Position numbers and translations under genes: made by a program
Source: Musa acuminata AAA Group
Lineage: Eukaryota > Streptophyta > Magnoliopsida > Zingiberales > Musaceae
Direction of reading: 5' to 3'
Assembly: GCF_036884655.1 (NCBI RefSeq)
Contig: NC_088345.1
Coordinates: forward strand, 22,601,001-22,665,000
Length of the DNA: 64,000 nucleotides
Part shown: piece after piece, positions 1 through 12,321 of the stretch
Numbering within the stretch: position 1 is the first letter of the stretch
Layout: every line of letters begins with the position of its first letter
The notes under the pieces: generated by a model
The model's database searches: none
Told to the model about the DNA's origin: nothing
Seen by the model: the letters and a program-made list of their open reading frames with translations, nothing else

Positions 1-1372
1 ACTTGCGAGGCCCCTCTTCGATGAGGCTTCCACCTTCCACTAGCAAATCTCTTGAAAGTGAAGGGTGAATACCCCTCTTACAACTTTTACAAGCGGTTCA
101 CTCTCTTACAGATTTTCAACAAGAAAGAAGGAGGTGAACACTAGCAAATTGAAAACAAGACAAGCTAACACTTTTCTAAGGCTTTTCTCTCAAACACTTG
201 CTGCTCAAAAAGTTGTTCTCTCAGCTGAGATTTGAGGGGTATTTATAGGCCTCAAGAGGATTCAAATTTGGGCTTCAAAATTTGAATTCTCTTTGGGTTC
301 CCGCTGTTGGAGGTGCCATCGCCCAGCCAAGCGGTGCCACCGCCCAGGGCTCGGGTGCTGGGCGGTGCCACCGCCCAGCCAGGAGGTGTCACTGCCCAGC
401 TCTCGGGTGTTGGGCGGTGCCACTGCCCAGCTAGGCGGTGCCACCGCCTACAGTGTTTTCAGCCCGACTACAGTGTTTTCAGCCACTAGTTGGGCTTCAA
501 TCTTGCCCCAAACTAGTCCGAACTTGGGCCCAATTGACCCCTACTTGGGTTATAGGATTAACACCTAATCCTAACCCTAATTAATGTGCTAACTACGAAT
601 TTAAAGACATTTTCTAAGCTATTACAAAGTCCGCAAGTCAAGACTTCTTCCGGCGAGCTTCCAGCGAACTTCCGACGGTCTTCCGATAAACTCTCGGAAA
701 CCATTCTGCGGACTCCCGGCAAGCTCCTAGACTTCACGATTTGATCTTGGCGAGTTCCAACGAGCTTCTTTGGTAAGCTCCGATCTTTCTCGGCGAGCTC
801 CGCGAACTTCCAACGAACCTTCCGGCGAGCTTCCGAAAAACCCTTCGGCAAGCTCCCTACTCATTCTCGGCTAGTTCCGGCAGCATTCCCGACGAACCTT
901 CGGACTTCCGTCGAACTCTCGAACTCCCAACGAATCCTTCGCGCTTGACTCCAGCACTTTGTTTCTCTTTATGTCTTCATCGTTATCGTAGTTAATCCTG
1001 CACACACAAACCAAAACTTTACTCCGATCTAGACAATTATTATAAAGCAAATTGACATTCTGTTGCTCGGCACGTCATTGGTTGGCGCTTCGTCCGATTC
1101 TTCGGCGCATCATCCTCTCTTGCGGCTTGTTGCCCAATCGGCGGTTGACCTCTACAACGCCGATATCCTTGGCGCAATTCCGCTCTTGGCCCGATGCCCG
1201 ACGCCCGAAGCCTTCTGCCATCCAATATCCTGACGTGATCTCCTCCGACGCAACGTCAATTCCTCCTGCGTTAATTGTCTAATCCTGATCGAGTAGACCT
1301 GTATCACTCAAAATGTAGTCAAACATTTAAACACAATCAATTAGTTTCATCATCAAAATCCGAGATTCAACA
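1..1372 (-). repeat. Element A 3' LTR (incomplete)
   Basis: Matches 5821-7192 over its whole length with differences only at 319, 424, 465 and 1049. It ends in the conserved Sirevirus LTR edge (minus strand TGTTGAATCTCGG), directly next to the polypurine tract. It contains a TATA box on the minus strand at about 240-247, with a GC-rich array of GGTGCCACCGCC-like dyads at about 311-452 upstream of it in the transcript sense. ORFs here are by-products of this array and are not genes. Confidence 0.93.
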
Positions 1373-4300
1373 ATCTCCCCCTTTTTGATGATGACAACTA
1401 ATTGATGACTAACGGAGTTAACCTTAACTCCCCGAAGTTTAACTAAACTCCCCCTATCAATATGCCATTGATAGAACACTTGGATTATCCCAAATCCAAG
1501 TAACATTCATCACATGTTATGAAAAACATTTAAACTATCATGCAAATATAAAATATTTAATTCAATGCATGAAGTCATCAATATACTTCTCCCCCTATGT
1601 CATCAACAAAAAGGAGAAGTAGCTCTAGCTATTTTAAAAGATATGCAAGTTTTTGCAACATAAAGCGAGATTTTCATCACAACATATAAGCACAAAAGTA
1701 TAGCAAGATTCTTAAGTTCAATCATGGCAATTCAACACTTGCTTCTTGTGGACGATTGCACTTTGCTTTTCTTTGCAATGTGCATGATAGTATTTCTTTG
1801 TAATATTCAAAATAGCAAATTGTACATCATGCTAGCTAGCATATTAAAGATGTTCAAGACAGTAAGTTTTTCTTCTCTTTTGAGAAGTGTTATTTTTGCT
1901 TCCTTTACAAAGTGCAAGCTAGCAAAGTATTTGAAAAAGTGAGCAAGTTTTGTAACATACAAGCTAGTAATAATGTCAAAAGCAAATACAAGATAGCTTT
2001 CTTGTTGAAGTGTGTAAGCTATCGATTCTTACTTCCTATTGCAATGTGCAGGTTGCAAGTCTTGCTTCTTGAGATGGGCAAGATAATGATGTTCAAGAAG
2101 ACAACTTTTGCTTCTTGAAATAAGCAAGTTAGCAATCTTTGCTACTTAAGATAGGCAAGCAAGCAATCAAGTTTTTGCATCTTCTTGACTTGTGCAAGCA
2201 AGCTATCTCCCCCTTTGTCATTGTCAAAAAGAAGGGAAGACCCATTACATCAATTATGACAAAGGTAAGTATCAATCTTAATTGTGCATCATCATATTTT
2301 CAAATTAGAATATGCACATTTTCAAAAACCTTATATTCATTCATGCATGATATTGAATAAATCGATCAACATTATAAGGATATCATACATGATACTAAAA
2401 TTTTTAACTATTTGTCAACATTTTGATCATGATACCAAATATTCATCATTTAGAGTATTCATGATACAAAACATTAAATCAATATTTATAATACATCATT
2501 TTAGCGACAACTCATAGTATTTTAAATCATGATTTACATCATATGTAATACATCACATCATAATTAGAAAGCACAAGTATTGCATATATCATTGCAAATC
2601 ATAAATGTTTCATATCATGATGGTATCAATTTGTCAAATTATATCCTACCAAAAACTTATCCCCATTTGTATTTCATGCATAATTTCACTTCATCACATT
2701 AGGAGTATCAAGAGGAATTAATTGGGTGATGAGATTAATATTTCACGAATACATGGAATTGTATAAAAAATCATATCATAAGTGTTTCATACATTCATAT
2801 CATCACATGAAGGAATATAAACAAAAATTAGTGATGAGATCTTACTTCATGAATACAATAAAATTCATATAGCATATCATGGTTTATTAGAATTAGTCTT
2901 CCTTTTGGTGAATAGCAAAAAGAGTGGTAGGAGAGCAAGATCTCAATTCATGCATATCAAATATTCAATCATCAAAATCATGAACCATCTAGAAAATTCT
3001 CCTCTTTAAATATTCAAAGAGAGAATCATGATGAACATTCTTGGTTTACATAAAGTTTCAAAACATAATTGTCAAGATTATGAATACTAAAAGACTATGA
3101 AACATTTCGACAAATCTCCTTTTAAATAGAAAAGAAAATGTTGATTCATAAAGGATTTCATGTTATGAATTTCAAGAGATCAAGATCATGATTTCAATAA
3201 AAAATTATTTAAATTTAAATCATCAAAATCATTATCAAAATCCAAGAGATTCACAAAGATGATACAAATGGATTCATCAAAATCAATAAGATTGAGCAAA
3301 ATAATTTTCAAGAATGTTATCCTCTTTTCGATTATTTCAAAACATATGATTTTGTTTCATTTATACCAAATAAAAACATTTATCATGTTTAAAACCGAAA
3401 GAGTAAGATTTATTACAACAAAAATCAATAAGGTACTTTCATTATGGTAAAAATCAATGATCCATAAATCGTAAAAGATTCATCATCCATAATTTCGAAA
3501 TTTATTAAGCATGATCATTAAGCATAACACTAAAACATGGTTTCAAAATGTTTAATATTTTCATGCATATCAAATATTTTCAAATTCGAACATGCAAAAT
3601 TTCAAAACTATATCTTCCATTTTTCATAAATAACTCAATCATCATTATGAGCATATTGTACATGATATTCAAGTCATAAATTATCAAGATGTCAAATAGA
3701 GTAGGTTAATTTGAATGTATCATTTTTAGTGAATACCAAGAAGAATCACATCATGAAAGAATTTTGATTCATGGAAAAATTTCATGTATCGAATATCGAG
3801 AAATCAAGATGAAAATATATATGTAAAAATATTACAAGTTGTATTCAAGAGAAAAATCATCATTTGTTTACAACTCATTCAATTTTGTCAAATCAATATC
3901 ATGATTTTGATATAACTCATTTCTAATTCAAATCATCAAACCAAAATCATTTTCAAGGGATTCATATAAATCAACAAGATAGAGAAAAATAATTTTCAAG
4001 AACAATGCTTTTCTCTTTTTAGTTATTTAAATTCATGTCATTTATGCTAGATAAAAAAGTGCATCAACATTTAGGATCGAAAAATGAATTTTATCATAAA
4101 AACCATCAAGACCAATAAATCATAAAAATCATCATGTATAACTTTACAATCTCATGCATAAAATCATCAAATCATAGCATCAAAACTTTCAATGGTTTCA
4201 TTACAACATCAAGTAAGGTTTTATTGAACATAATTTTGAATGATTCTTATAGATATTTAAAATTTCTTTAGTTTTACTTTATATGATTGACTTTATATTA

Positions 4301-4593
4301 GCATGCTTCAAATTTTTGTTCTTATGTCAAAACTATACATCATGTTTGAAAACCAAAGATAAGGTTCATAAAAAATCATCAAGCCTTCCATTCAAAAGTC
4401 ATGCATCGTCATTGAAAATCAATATGGAAATCGTCAAAATACAAATTCTTGCTTCTCAAGCACATATATAAGATTAATCTTACTAGGTGTATAAGCATTA
4501 GATTTATATTTAACATTTTACTGCATTAACATAACACATGCAATTTTCAAGAAAATTAATCCTAAACTAAATTAAAAATAACTCAAGAAAGTA
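1373..4593 (-). other. Element A 3' non-coding region with repeated polypurine tracts
   Basis: About 3.2 kb, AT-rich, full of ATCATCAT-type words, with no credible ORF. On the minus strand, purine tracts of the type AAAGGGGGAGA lie next to the 3' LTR (about 1373-1388) and again at about 1447, 1593 and 2204. Several are preceded by a GTTGATGACA-like word. The tract touching the LTR is the likely functional polypurine tract. The same DNA, in the same order, fills the interior of element C, so this is an inherited part of the family. I see no host gene in it. Confidence 0.8.
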
Positions 4594-5514
4594 TTATGTA
4601 ATTTCGAAATAAATTAGTGGGATTTTGATTACCTCATTGTTGTAAGAGGGTGAGGCATAGTTTGCCACCTCGCCTTTCTTGATTTTCTCCTCGTCTTCGG
4701 AAGAGCTCAATTCATCCCAACTTTTGTTCTTCTTGCGTTCAAAGCAAGTAGTTCCATTCTTTTTGCTTTTTAATTTTTGTTTCATTTGTAGTTTAAGTTC
4801 ACCATCACTTGAGCTTATGCTCGAGTGGTCTTCATGTGTTCTATGTCCCAAATCCTTCCTATCATTTGGAAGGTTGTTCTCGAGTTTCTTTTTTGTCACA
4901 TTGTTCATTTCGTAGGTCATTAGAAACCCAATAAGTTCTTCGAGAGGGAATGTTTTAAGGTCCTTGGCCTCTTGAATGGCCGTAACTTTTGGATCCCAAC
5001 TTTTTGGAAGGGATCTTAAGATTTTAGTGACTAGTTCAAAATTAGAAAAACTTTTACCAAGAGCTTTGAGTCCATTGATGACATCCGTGAACCGGGTGTA
5101 CATGTCTCCGATGGACTCACTTGGTTTCATCCGGAAAAGTTCGTAAGAATGCACAAGAATATTGATTTTGGACTCTTTCACTCGGCTAGTGCCTTCATGA
5201 GTGACCTCTAGAGTTCTCCAAATATCAAAAGCCGAGTCACACATCGAAACGCGATTAAATTCACTTTTGTCAAGTGCACAATATAAGGCATTCATAGCCT
5301 TTGCATTTAAAGAAAACATCTTCTTCTCCAAATCATTCCAATGGTTCATTGGGAGAGAAGACATTTCAAATCCATTTTCGACTATGTCCCATAAATTCAA
5401 ATCCAAAGAAAGTAAGAAAACTCTCATTCGAGTTTTCCAACAAGTGTAGTCCGTCCCATTGAAAAAGGGAGGACGAATGAGAGAGTGACCCTCTTGAAAG
5501 CCATAAAGAGCCAT
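4594..5514 (-). CDS. gag: Truncated copia gag polyprotein, element A
   Basis: An open frame of 306 codons starting about 35 bases downstream of the primer site. It begins MALYGFQEGHS and carries the plant copia gag core (the UBN2/DUF4219-type region): a W-K-R motif near residues 26-30, then LWDIVENGF, LNAKAMNAL, EVTHEGTSRVKESK and LIGFLMTYEM. Gag forms the cytoplasmic virus-like particle that packages element RNA. It ends shortly after an acidic, lysine-rich stretch and lacks the CCHC zinc knuckle that the homologous frame of element B has at residues 277-290. The C-terminus leaves homology with B at an AG|GTAATC, a possible splice donor. No stop interrupts it, which fits the youth of the element. 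Supplying gag for a pol-less family is an inference. Confidence 0.88.
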   Translation of the reverse strand: MALYGFQEGHSLIRPPFFNGTDYTCWKTRMRVFLLSLDLNLWDIVENGFEMSSLPMNHWNDLEKKMFSLNAKAMNALYCALDKSEFNRVSMCDSAFDIWRTLEVTHEGTSRVKESKINILVHSYELFRMKPSESIGDMYTRFTDVINGLKALGKSFSNFELVTKILRSLPKSWDPKVTAIQEAKDLKTFPLEELIGFLMTYEMNNVTKKKLENNLPNDRKDLGHRTHEDHSSISSSDGELKLQMKQKLKSKKNGTTCFERKKNKSWDELSSSEDEEKIKKGEVANYASPSYNNEVIKIPLIYFEIT

Positions 5515-5549
5515 TTCTATTTGGGTGTTAAACCAAAGTAGAAAACCGT

Positions 5550-5562
5550 GGCTCTGATACCA
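5550..5562 (-). promoter_or_regulatory. Primer binding site (tRNA-iMet), element A
   Basis: The plus strand reads GGCTCTGATACCA, the complement of TGGTATCAGAGCC. This matches the 3' end of plant initiator methionine tRNA and lies two bases from the LTR edge at 5565. It primes minus-strand cDNA synthesis. Confidence 0.92.
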
Positions 5563-5564
5563 AT

Positions 5565-7192
5565 TGTTAGGATCGGAGTGGCACTAAGAGGGGGGGGTGA
5601 ATTAGTGCAGCGGATTAAAACGTTGATTTCGACAAATTTTTCGTACGATAAGAACGAAACTTGAAAAGCTTAACTTGAAAGCGTATTCTTAAAGTTGCGC
5701 AGCAAAGGTAATGATGAAACAAAGCAAGTAAGAAGATTTGCAGTAATGTAAATGACAATAAGAAATGCAAACCAGAGATTACGCCGTTTTTAAAGTGGTT
5801 CGGTCAAGTGACCTACATCCACTTGCGAGGCCCCTCTTCGATGAGGCTTCCACCTTCCACTAGCAAATCTCTTGAAAGTGAAGGGTGAATACCCCTCTTA
5901 CAACTTTTACAAGCGGTTCACTCTCTTACAGATTTTCAACAAGAAAGAAGGAGGTGAACACTAGCAAATTGAAAACAAGACAAGCTAACACTTTTCTAAG
6001 GCTTTTCTCTCAAACACTTGCTGCTCAAAAAGTTGTTCTCTCAGCTGAGATTTGAGGGGTATTTATAGGCCTCAAGAGGATTCAAATTTGGGCTTCAAAA
6101 TTTGAATTCTCTTTGGGTTCCCGCTGTTGGAGGTGCCACCGCCCAGCCAAGCGGTGCCACCGCCCAGGGCTCGGGTGCTGGGCGGTGCCACCGCCCAGCC
6201 AGGAGGTGTCACTGCCCAGCTCTCGGGTGTTGGGCGGTGCCACCGCCCAGCTAGGCGGTGCCACCGCCTACAGTGTTTTCAGCCTGACTACAGTGTTTTC
6301 AGCCACTAGTTGGGCTTCAATCTTGCCCCAAACTAGTCCGAACTTGGGCCCAATTGACCCCTACTTGGGTTATAGGATTAACACCTAATCCTAACCCTAA
6401 TTAATGTGCTAACTACGAATTTAAAGACATTTTCTAAGCTATTACAAAGTCCGCAAGTCAAGACTTCTTCCGGCGAGCTTCCAGCGAACTTCCGACGGTC
6501 TTCCGATAAACTCTCGGAAACCATTCTGCGGACTCCCGGCAAGCTCCTAGACTTCACGATTTGATCTTGGCGAGTTCCAACGAGCTTCTTTGGTAAGCTC
6601 CGATCTTTCTCGGCGAGCTCCGCGAACTTCCAACGAACCTTCCGGCGAGCTTCCGAAAAACCCTTCGGCAAGCTCCCTACTCATTCTCGGCTAGTTCCGG
6701 CAGCATTCCCGACGAACCTTCGGACTTCCGTCGAACTCTCGAACTCCCAACGAATCCTTCGCGCTTGACTCCAGCACTTTGTTTCTCTTTATGTCTTCAT
6801 CGTTATCGTAGTTAATCCTGCACACACAAACCAAAACTTTACTCCGATCTAGACAATTATTATAAAGCGAATTGACATTCTGTTGCTCGGCACGTCATTG
6901 GTTGGCGCTTCGTCCGATTCTTCGGCGCATCATCCTCTCTTGCGGCTTGTTGCCCAATCGGCGGTTGACCTCTACAACGCCGATATCCTTGGCGCAATTC
7001 CGCTCTTGGCCCGATGCCCGACGCCCGAAGCCTTCTGCCATCCAATATCCTGACGTGATCTCCTCCGACGCAACGTCAATTCCTCCTGCGTTAATTGTCT
7101 AATCCTGATCGAGTAGACCTGTATCACTCAAAATGTAGTCAAACATTTAAACACAATCAATTAGTTTCATCATCAAAATCCGAGATTCAACA
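5565..7192 (-). repeat. Element A 5' LTR (complete, 1628 bp)
   Basis: Bounded by TGTTAG at 5565 and ATTCAACA at 7192 on the plus strand, so TG...CA on both strands. The promoter reads on the minus strand: TATA box (plus-strand TATTTATA, about 6060-6067), with the GC-rich dyad array (about 6131-6272) upstream of it. A run of eight Gs near 5591 (Cs on the element strand) marks the U5 end, as in all related LTRs here. Confidence 0.93.
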
Positions 7193-9737
7193 CATCCTAC
7201 AGTAACCTTAATCTCTGTTTCTATTTTTATTCTGTAAAATTTGAAATATTTCAATTGAGAACCAGACCTTCTTTCGTTTTGATATAAAGCTATGAATTTA
7301 TAATTTTTCGGTAATCTGACCTCCATGCAATTTTTTGGTCATAACATTTTGTAATAAACTCTGATTTAGACAAGACCTATTCCATTTGAAAGTAAACAAA
7401 AAAATATTTATTTTGATACTAAGATCGAATGAATTGGAGTTTAAATGCCTACTAAGACTTCTGTTTAAATTAACCCTACAGATTCTACAAAACAGGGACT
7501 GAAATTTCTGACCTCTTGTTGCTTAACTACTTATAACTTTCTACTGTGAACTTAGATTCATACAAAATATGATTTATTTGAAGCTAGACTCAAAATTCAT
7601 TCTGTATATACCTGATTTGAAATTTTTGGAGTATAATTGCTAAATGAAACATCTGCTTTCATCGACCCTTTGGATTCAGTAAAATAGAGCTAATATTTTC
7701 AGACCTTTTGCTACGAAATTATCTGTAACTCCGTGTTGTAAATTCCAATTCGTGTAAAACTTGATTTGCATAAAAGTAAATTGACAAAGCTTTCTAATGA
7801 CATCTATTTTGTATAAATTAGAGCATAATTTGTTATCCAAATAGTTCATATAATGTTCCTATCAAATTCTACCAGAATCGAGCTTTGGTCGATTTCGGCT
7901 TTCCTTGTTTCTTCTCTTTGGAAATCGATTTCGGCAAAAACTCTTACTTCGGTTAAGCTTTACATTATTACCTTAAATTCCTGTATACTTTTGTCATTTA
8001 TTTATTTGTACATCTGTAGCTATCATATAAAGTTCATGTCTGCATCGTAATGATTCGGCACATGCATCCCATTGTTCCGCATTTGCTTTCGATATGTGTC
8101 TCTTCCAGTTTCATTTCTTTGGACATTGAATTCATCTAACTTTCTTATTTCAATTGAGCTATATGTGATTTCTTGAAATTCTTGTATGCTCTTGCTTTTG
8201 TTTCCATTCAAATCTGAATACATTTGTGAAAGATTATGTTTGTATCGTATTGACTCGAAAGGCATTTGTACATTTTGTTATTCCGCATGTGCTTCCAATA
8301 TATGCTAATTCCATTATTCATACTGTCCCTTTGTACTTTGGTGTTTGTGGGATTATTTGGACCTTTGCCAAAAATGGTAAAGGGTATGTGCTTAGAGCCC
8401 GCGATGCTCTAGATTATGTTTGGTGGTCATTCAGAAATGGATGGACCATATTATGTTTGGAATCCCACTTCACCTTCTATCTATTTGATATGAAATTCAT
8501 AGCCGACCTAGCACTTGGACAAGGTGAGAGGGCTCGAGTAGGAAAGGGCTACCCGTGGATGGAGTCGAGAACTCATCACGGCGTGGAGCCACCACTGAGT
8601 TAAACCTCACATGCACTATGCTAGAGTACGATGTTTGAGCTTCTATTTCGTATTTGTTCTTTGATATGTTCTGAAATGCTTCTTATGCTTCCGAAATATT
8701 TTCATATGCCATTGATATGTTCTGAAGCATTTCATTCACCATTGATATGTTCCGAACTGTTTCATTTGCCATTGATATCCAATATGCTCCTTACATCTTT
8801 GTTATGCCTTGAAATTACCATATGTCATCGATATGCTCCAATTACCTTTCCTTGATTGTATGAATAAAACGTGCTTCGATCAAAATGACATCGTAATTCT
8901 GCATTCATGATATCCAAAATGCTCCTTACGTCTTTGTTATGCCTTGAAATTATCATATGTCATCGATATGCTCCTTATGCCAATGATATGCTCCAATTAC
9001 CTTTCCTCAATTGTTTGAACAAAACGTGCTTCGAACGATATGACATTGTAATTCTGCATTCAAACAAAATATACTACTGTTTCATCTTGTATCTCTGCTT
9101 TGTAGTTTGATACCTTATTTGTTTGAAACCTTCCCTCTTTGCTATGGATATGTTAGTCACTTGCTGAGCTTTATATGCTCACTCGATTGATATATAAATT
9201 TTTTCAGGATAGCTTATTGCTCACTAAAATGTGTAAATTGGGTTGAGGTAGTGGAAGGCTAGAAGATTTTTGGGCAAATATTTCGTACTTGATAGGTTGA
9301 TGTTGTATAAGTTCTTTTTGTGTGTAATGAAATATCAATGACAAATCTAGATTGATGTATCTTGTAAATATTTGAAAAGTACCTCTTACGTCAGGATTTT
9401 GGGAATGTTAAGTTAAAATTATGTAATAAATGATATAAACATGTGGTACATGTTGGTTTTGTAATTGTATAGATTCTCACAACTATGGATTTATGATGTG
9501 GTTATGGTTTAGTTAAGTTGCATTTGGATTTTAAGAATAATCTAATGACATGATGTATGATTATAAACTGCACAAGTTTTATGAATTGTGGATTGTAAAG
9601 GTGAATGACTTATGTTTTTTTTAGTGACCTCAAATGTGTGATTGGATCTTGGATTATTTGTTGAATCATAATATTATCAATTTTGAGTTAGGTTCACACC
9701 TCCTGAATGAGAATTAAATTCGGGGGGAGGGGCATGA
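7193..9737 (+). repeat. Element T: right part of a Del/Tekay-type gypsy LTR
   Basis: About 2.5 kb of AT-rich sequence without a credible gene. Its end, TTCGGGGGGAGGGGCATGACA, has the form typical of Del/Tekay chromovirus LTR 3' ends. A CTTGCTGAGCTTTATATGCTCAC-type stretch followed by a TTTTTTCAGG acceptor-like site near 9170-9210 is also common in these long LTRs. Short internal repeats (ATGCTCC / GATATGCTCC words, 8690-9010) are present. Its left part is beyond element A, outside the window. The family call is by terminal style only. Confidence 0.5.
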
Positions 9738-10901
9738 CATTATCGAGAGAGATATTTCTATGATTTGGTATCCTAATATGACATGTCACATATATATATA
9801 TTTAATATATATCTACATCGCTTGCAATATATATACATATCTAGTATGTGTATAAGCAATCATACCAGATGATCATGGACCACAACCTAATATGATTAGG
9901 CCCGAGCCTACTCACATCAAGATCTATGTGTACAATGGTGCATCTCCATGCCTTGCGATTGTCCATCTCGTCTTCGTCGATTCCGTCGACATCTCGATGC
10001 ATCTTCATGCATCGCGATCGTCCGTCTCGTGGGTCCCGCTATCGCATCCATGCTCCTACTGCGCCTCCTCATGTGATTACAACTTAATCATAGGCACGTA
10101 AGCCCGACATTAAACGAGAAATATATTGGAGGTTCGCAGACCTCAATAATAATAATCACAAGTACACACATCACACGGTCCATGATCATCCGTCCACACA
10201 TCATACATCATATGTATAAATAATCATCATCATGTAGGACTACTCTAGATAATGATAAAATTAATAATCAACTAAATTTTTAATTCATTAATATTTTATG
10301 AAATCAGAGACATATAGGGAATTTTTGAATTCATAGGGGTATTTTCATAATTTGGACAAAAGACAAAAATAAGAATTTCTCAAATTCACAGGGGCAAAAC
10401 TATCTTTTTGCCCCAAAACCCTAAGCCCCTCTACCTCTTCGCTGCTGCTACTACCGCCACCCTAACGACGACGACAAGTGCAACGGGGCCGGGCGCCGCC
10501 CCTACAGGTGGGCACCCCCGTGGGATAGCACTGCCCCTACGGGCGGGCGCCCCTTCTGCGAGCGGTTCTGCCCGCGAGGTAGCGCCCGCAGGCGGTGCTT
10601 CCTCGCCGAGGGTTTTGCCCGCGGGAGCAGCGGCCATAGGCGCCGCTACCCTGCGGTACCTCTGCCCGCTGGCTACCAGCCCCGCCGACCGCAAGCTTGC
10701 TGTAGACACAGTGCTTGTGCATGCGCATGCGTCGACACTGTGCTACCTAGCTATGACTATTGTTGTAGGTGGCTACAGGCACATAGATCGAGGGTAGCAA
10801 CTGTTGTTGCCCTTCCTTATTTTTGCGTCAACGATTTTGATGTTAAAATTCTTCCTAAACACCACACACGCATTTCAAAACCAATCATTCGCACAAACAA
10901 C
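9738..10901 (-). other. Leader of element H1, no gene
   Basis: Corresponds to 56752-58076 of H2 at clearly lower similarity than the LTRs. It contains a GC-rich block (about 10480-10700) of alternating GGGCGCC/GGTAGCGCCCGC-type words and a short TA-rich stretch near 9790. The frames through the GC block are alanine/glycine/proline-rich, open on both strands, and mostly start with non-ATG codons, so I do not call a gene. Confidence 0.6.
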
Positions 10902-10915
10902 CTAGCTCTGATACC
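10902..10915 (-). promoter_or_regulatory. Primer binding site (tRNA-iMet), element H1
   Basis: The plus strand reads TAGCTCTGATACCA, the complement of TGGTATCAGAGCTA, two bases from the LTR edge TGTTGGG at 10918. One base differs from the usual site (GCC to GCT). Confidence 0.85.
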
Positions 10916-10917
10916 AC

Positions 10918-12321
10918 TGTTGGGAAATCTTTGGGGGGCGATATCACATACGCAGCAGAAGAACAAGAAAATAAAATCCCCGATTCCCAAATAGATGTTC
11001 GTCGTCGTGCGAAGATTGATGCGCAAAATCCGCGAAATTGAAAAAACTATGTATAGAGTAGATTGTGTTACCTAGGGAGATTATATATCCCTATTTACTT
11101 GCAGATCTTTAGAAGAGGGTGAACGAGATTAAGCGTCCTCCTCTCTAGCGGTGATCCACATAGTAGGGCTGCGACGACGCTCCTCAAAACTCCAAGCTTG
11201 CTCTGAGGTGGAGAGGGAAAGGAGAATAGGAGAGGCAAGTAAAGGCTCTAGCCTATGAGGCTTTGAATCCCACCTATTTATAGAGGTCCCTTGTCAAACC
11301 ATAATGGATCCTCCCCTAGTGGGTATTGGATCTGCATCCAATAACCCAAGCCTTTTAGATTAGTGGATCTCTATCCAATAATCTCTCATTGGCTCTTATT
11401 GGATCTCGTACATGAGATCTAATAATTCAGGGGCTTATTGGATATCCAATAAGATAAAAGCTCCGTCGGATATCTCATATCCGAACCTCTACTCATTACA
11501 ATGCCTCCCATATGTGTGTGACCCTCTAGGCCCAATATCGAGCTGGCCATGAGTCATGCCTGTTAGAACTCCTTCTAACTCAATGAATTATTATCTCTGT
11601 AATAATTCACTTGATTCATCGACTACAAAGGTACTAGGCCACTATGCCGTAGTCCCCAAATGATAAAGGGAAATCCAATCAATTGGATCTATCTATCTTC
11701 AGTTACCATGTACCTATAGTCCCTCATCCATCTAATATCCTAGAGAATGTATATCGAGCATGGTGTTGTCAGACCCATACGGTTTCTACTCGAGTTTCAC
11801 TCTAATTGGATTCTCCTAGAGAACTCTTTCTCTCTCAACCCGAATGACCCTGGCCAGGGATTTGTCTGAGCAAGAACACATGGGATATTCCTCTCATGAC
11901 GCCGAGAGTGGCTGATCCTCTATCAACACTCAATAGCCCTCGTAAGGTCGACTATCACTCCTAATGACCAGTTGTACTAGATCTGGGACAGCCAAACCTA
12001 TAAGTCTGGTATCAAAGAGTGGAGCACTCATACAGGACATCCTTGGTGTCTCAAGTCTAAGGACCAGATATACCACTAGGACTACAGAATCGCTATTTGA
12101 CAATAAGGCATCATCAACCATCCAGCATTCCGTAAGTGGATTAATTAGTGAACTCATTCTCCAATGAGCACCTATACTGTATCCCTAGTGTCCCTACACG
12201 AGCAGCTATGTGACCAGCTGCATCCATCATATGGACGGGTATACAGCACACCAATCTATCCGGTTATCACGATGTCCCTCTTGAGTAACCTATGACCAGG
12301 ATTATTTAGGATATGTGTTTT
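10918..12321 (-). repeat. Element H1 LTR, inner part
   Basis: Matches the reverse complement of 55331-56736 (H2 LTR). It holds a minus-strand TATA box at about 11274-11284. The match breaks at 12321, exactly where the TG of element J's LTR begins, and continues at 17550. Confidence 0.85.

Larger units (their letters stand above)
1..7192 (-). mobile_element. Element A: young gag-only Sirevirus-like Ty1/copia element, left LTR cut by window start
   Basis: Positions 1-1372 and 5821-7192 are the same sequence with four differences; the complete right copy starts at 5565. They are the LTRs of one minus-strand element whose left LTR is missing 256 bases beyond the window. The order on the minus strand is 5' LTR, initiator-Met primer site, gag, about 3.2 kb of AT-rich non-coding DNA, polypurine tract, 3' LTR. 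No protease, integrase or reverse transcriptase is present, so the copy depended on enzymes from another element. The first five bases after the right LTR are CATCC, the expected target duplication, but the other flank is outside the window. It landed in a Del/Tekay-type LTR (7193-9737). Confidence 0.93.

Noticed and set aside
262..568. Proline/tryptophan/arginine-rich ORFs over LTR dyad arrays (also 6113-6388, 21884-22438, 28692-29193, 36067-36373, 44821-45331, 58541-59224)
   Set aside because: They are frames through the GC-rich dyad array, open on both strands and present in every LTR copy. Not genes.
565..583. CCTAATCCTAACCCTAATTA, telomere-like
   Set aside because: Two or three degenerate units inside an LTR and repeated in its sibling copies. 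Not a telomere.
10408..10797. Alanine/glycine-rich ORF antisense to the H1 LTR, with a similar one at 56958-57350 in H2 (both start MPQNP)
   Set aside because: Both begin at TTG, not ATG, lie in GC-rich repeats, and are open on both strands. Similarity follows from the shared DNA.
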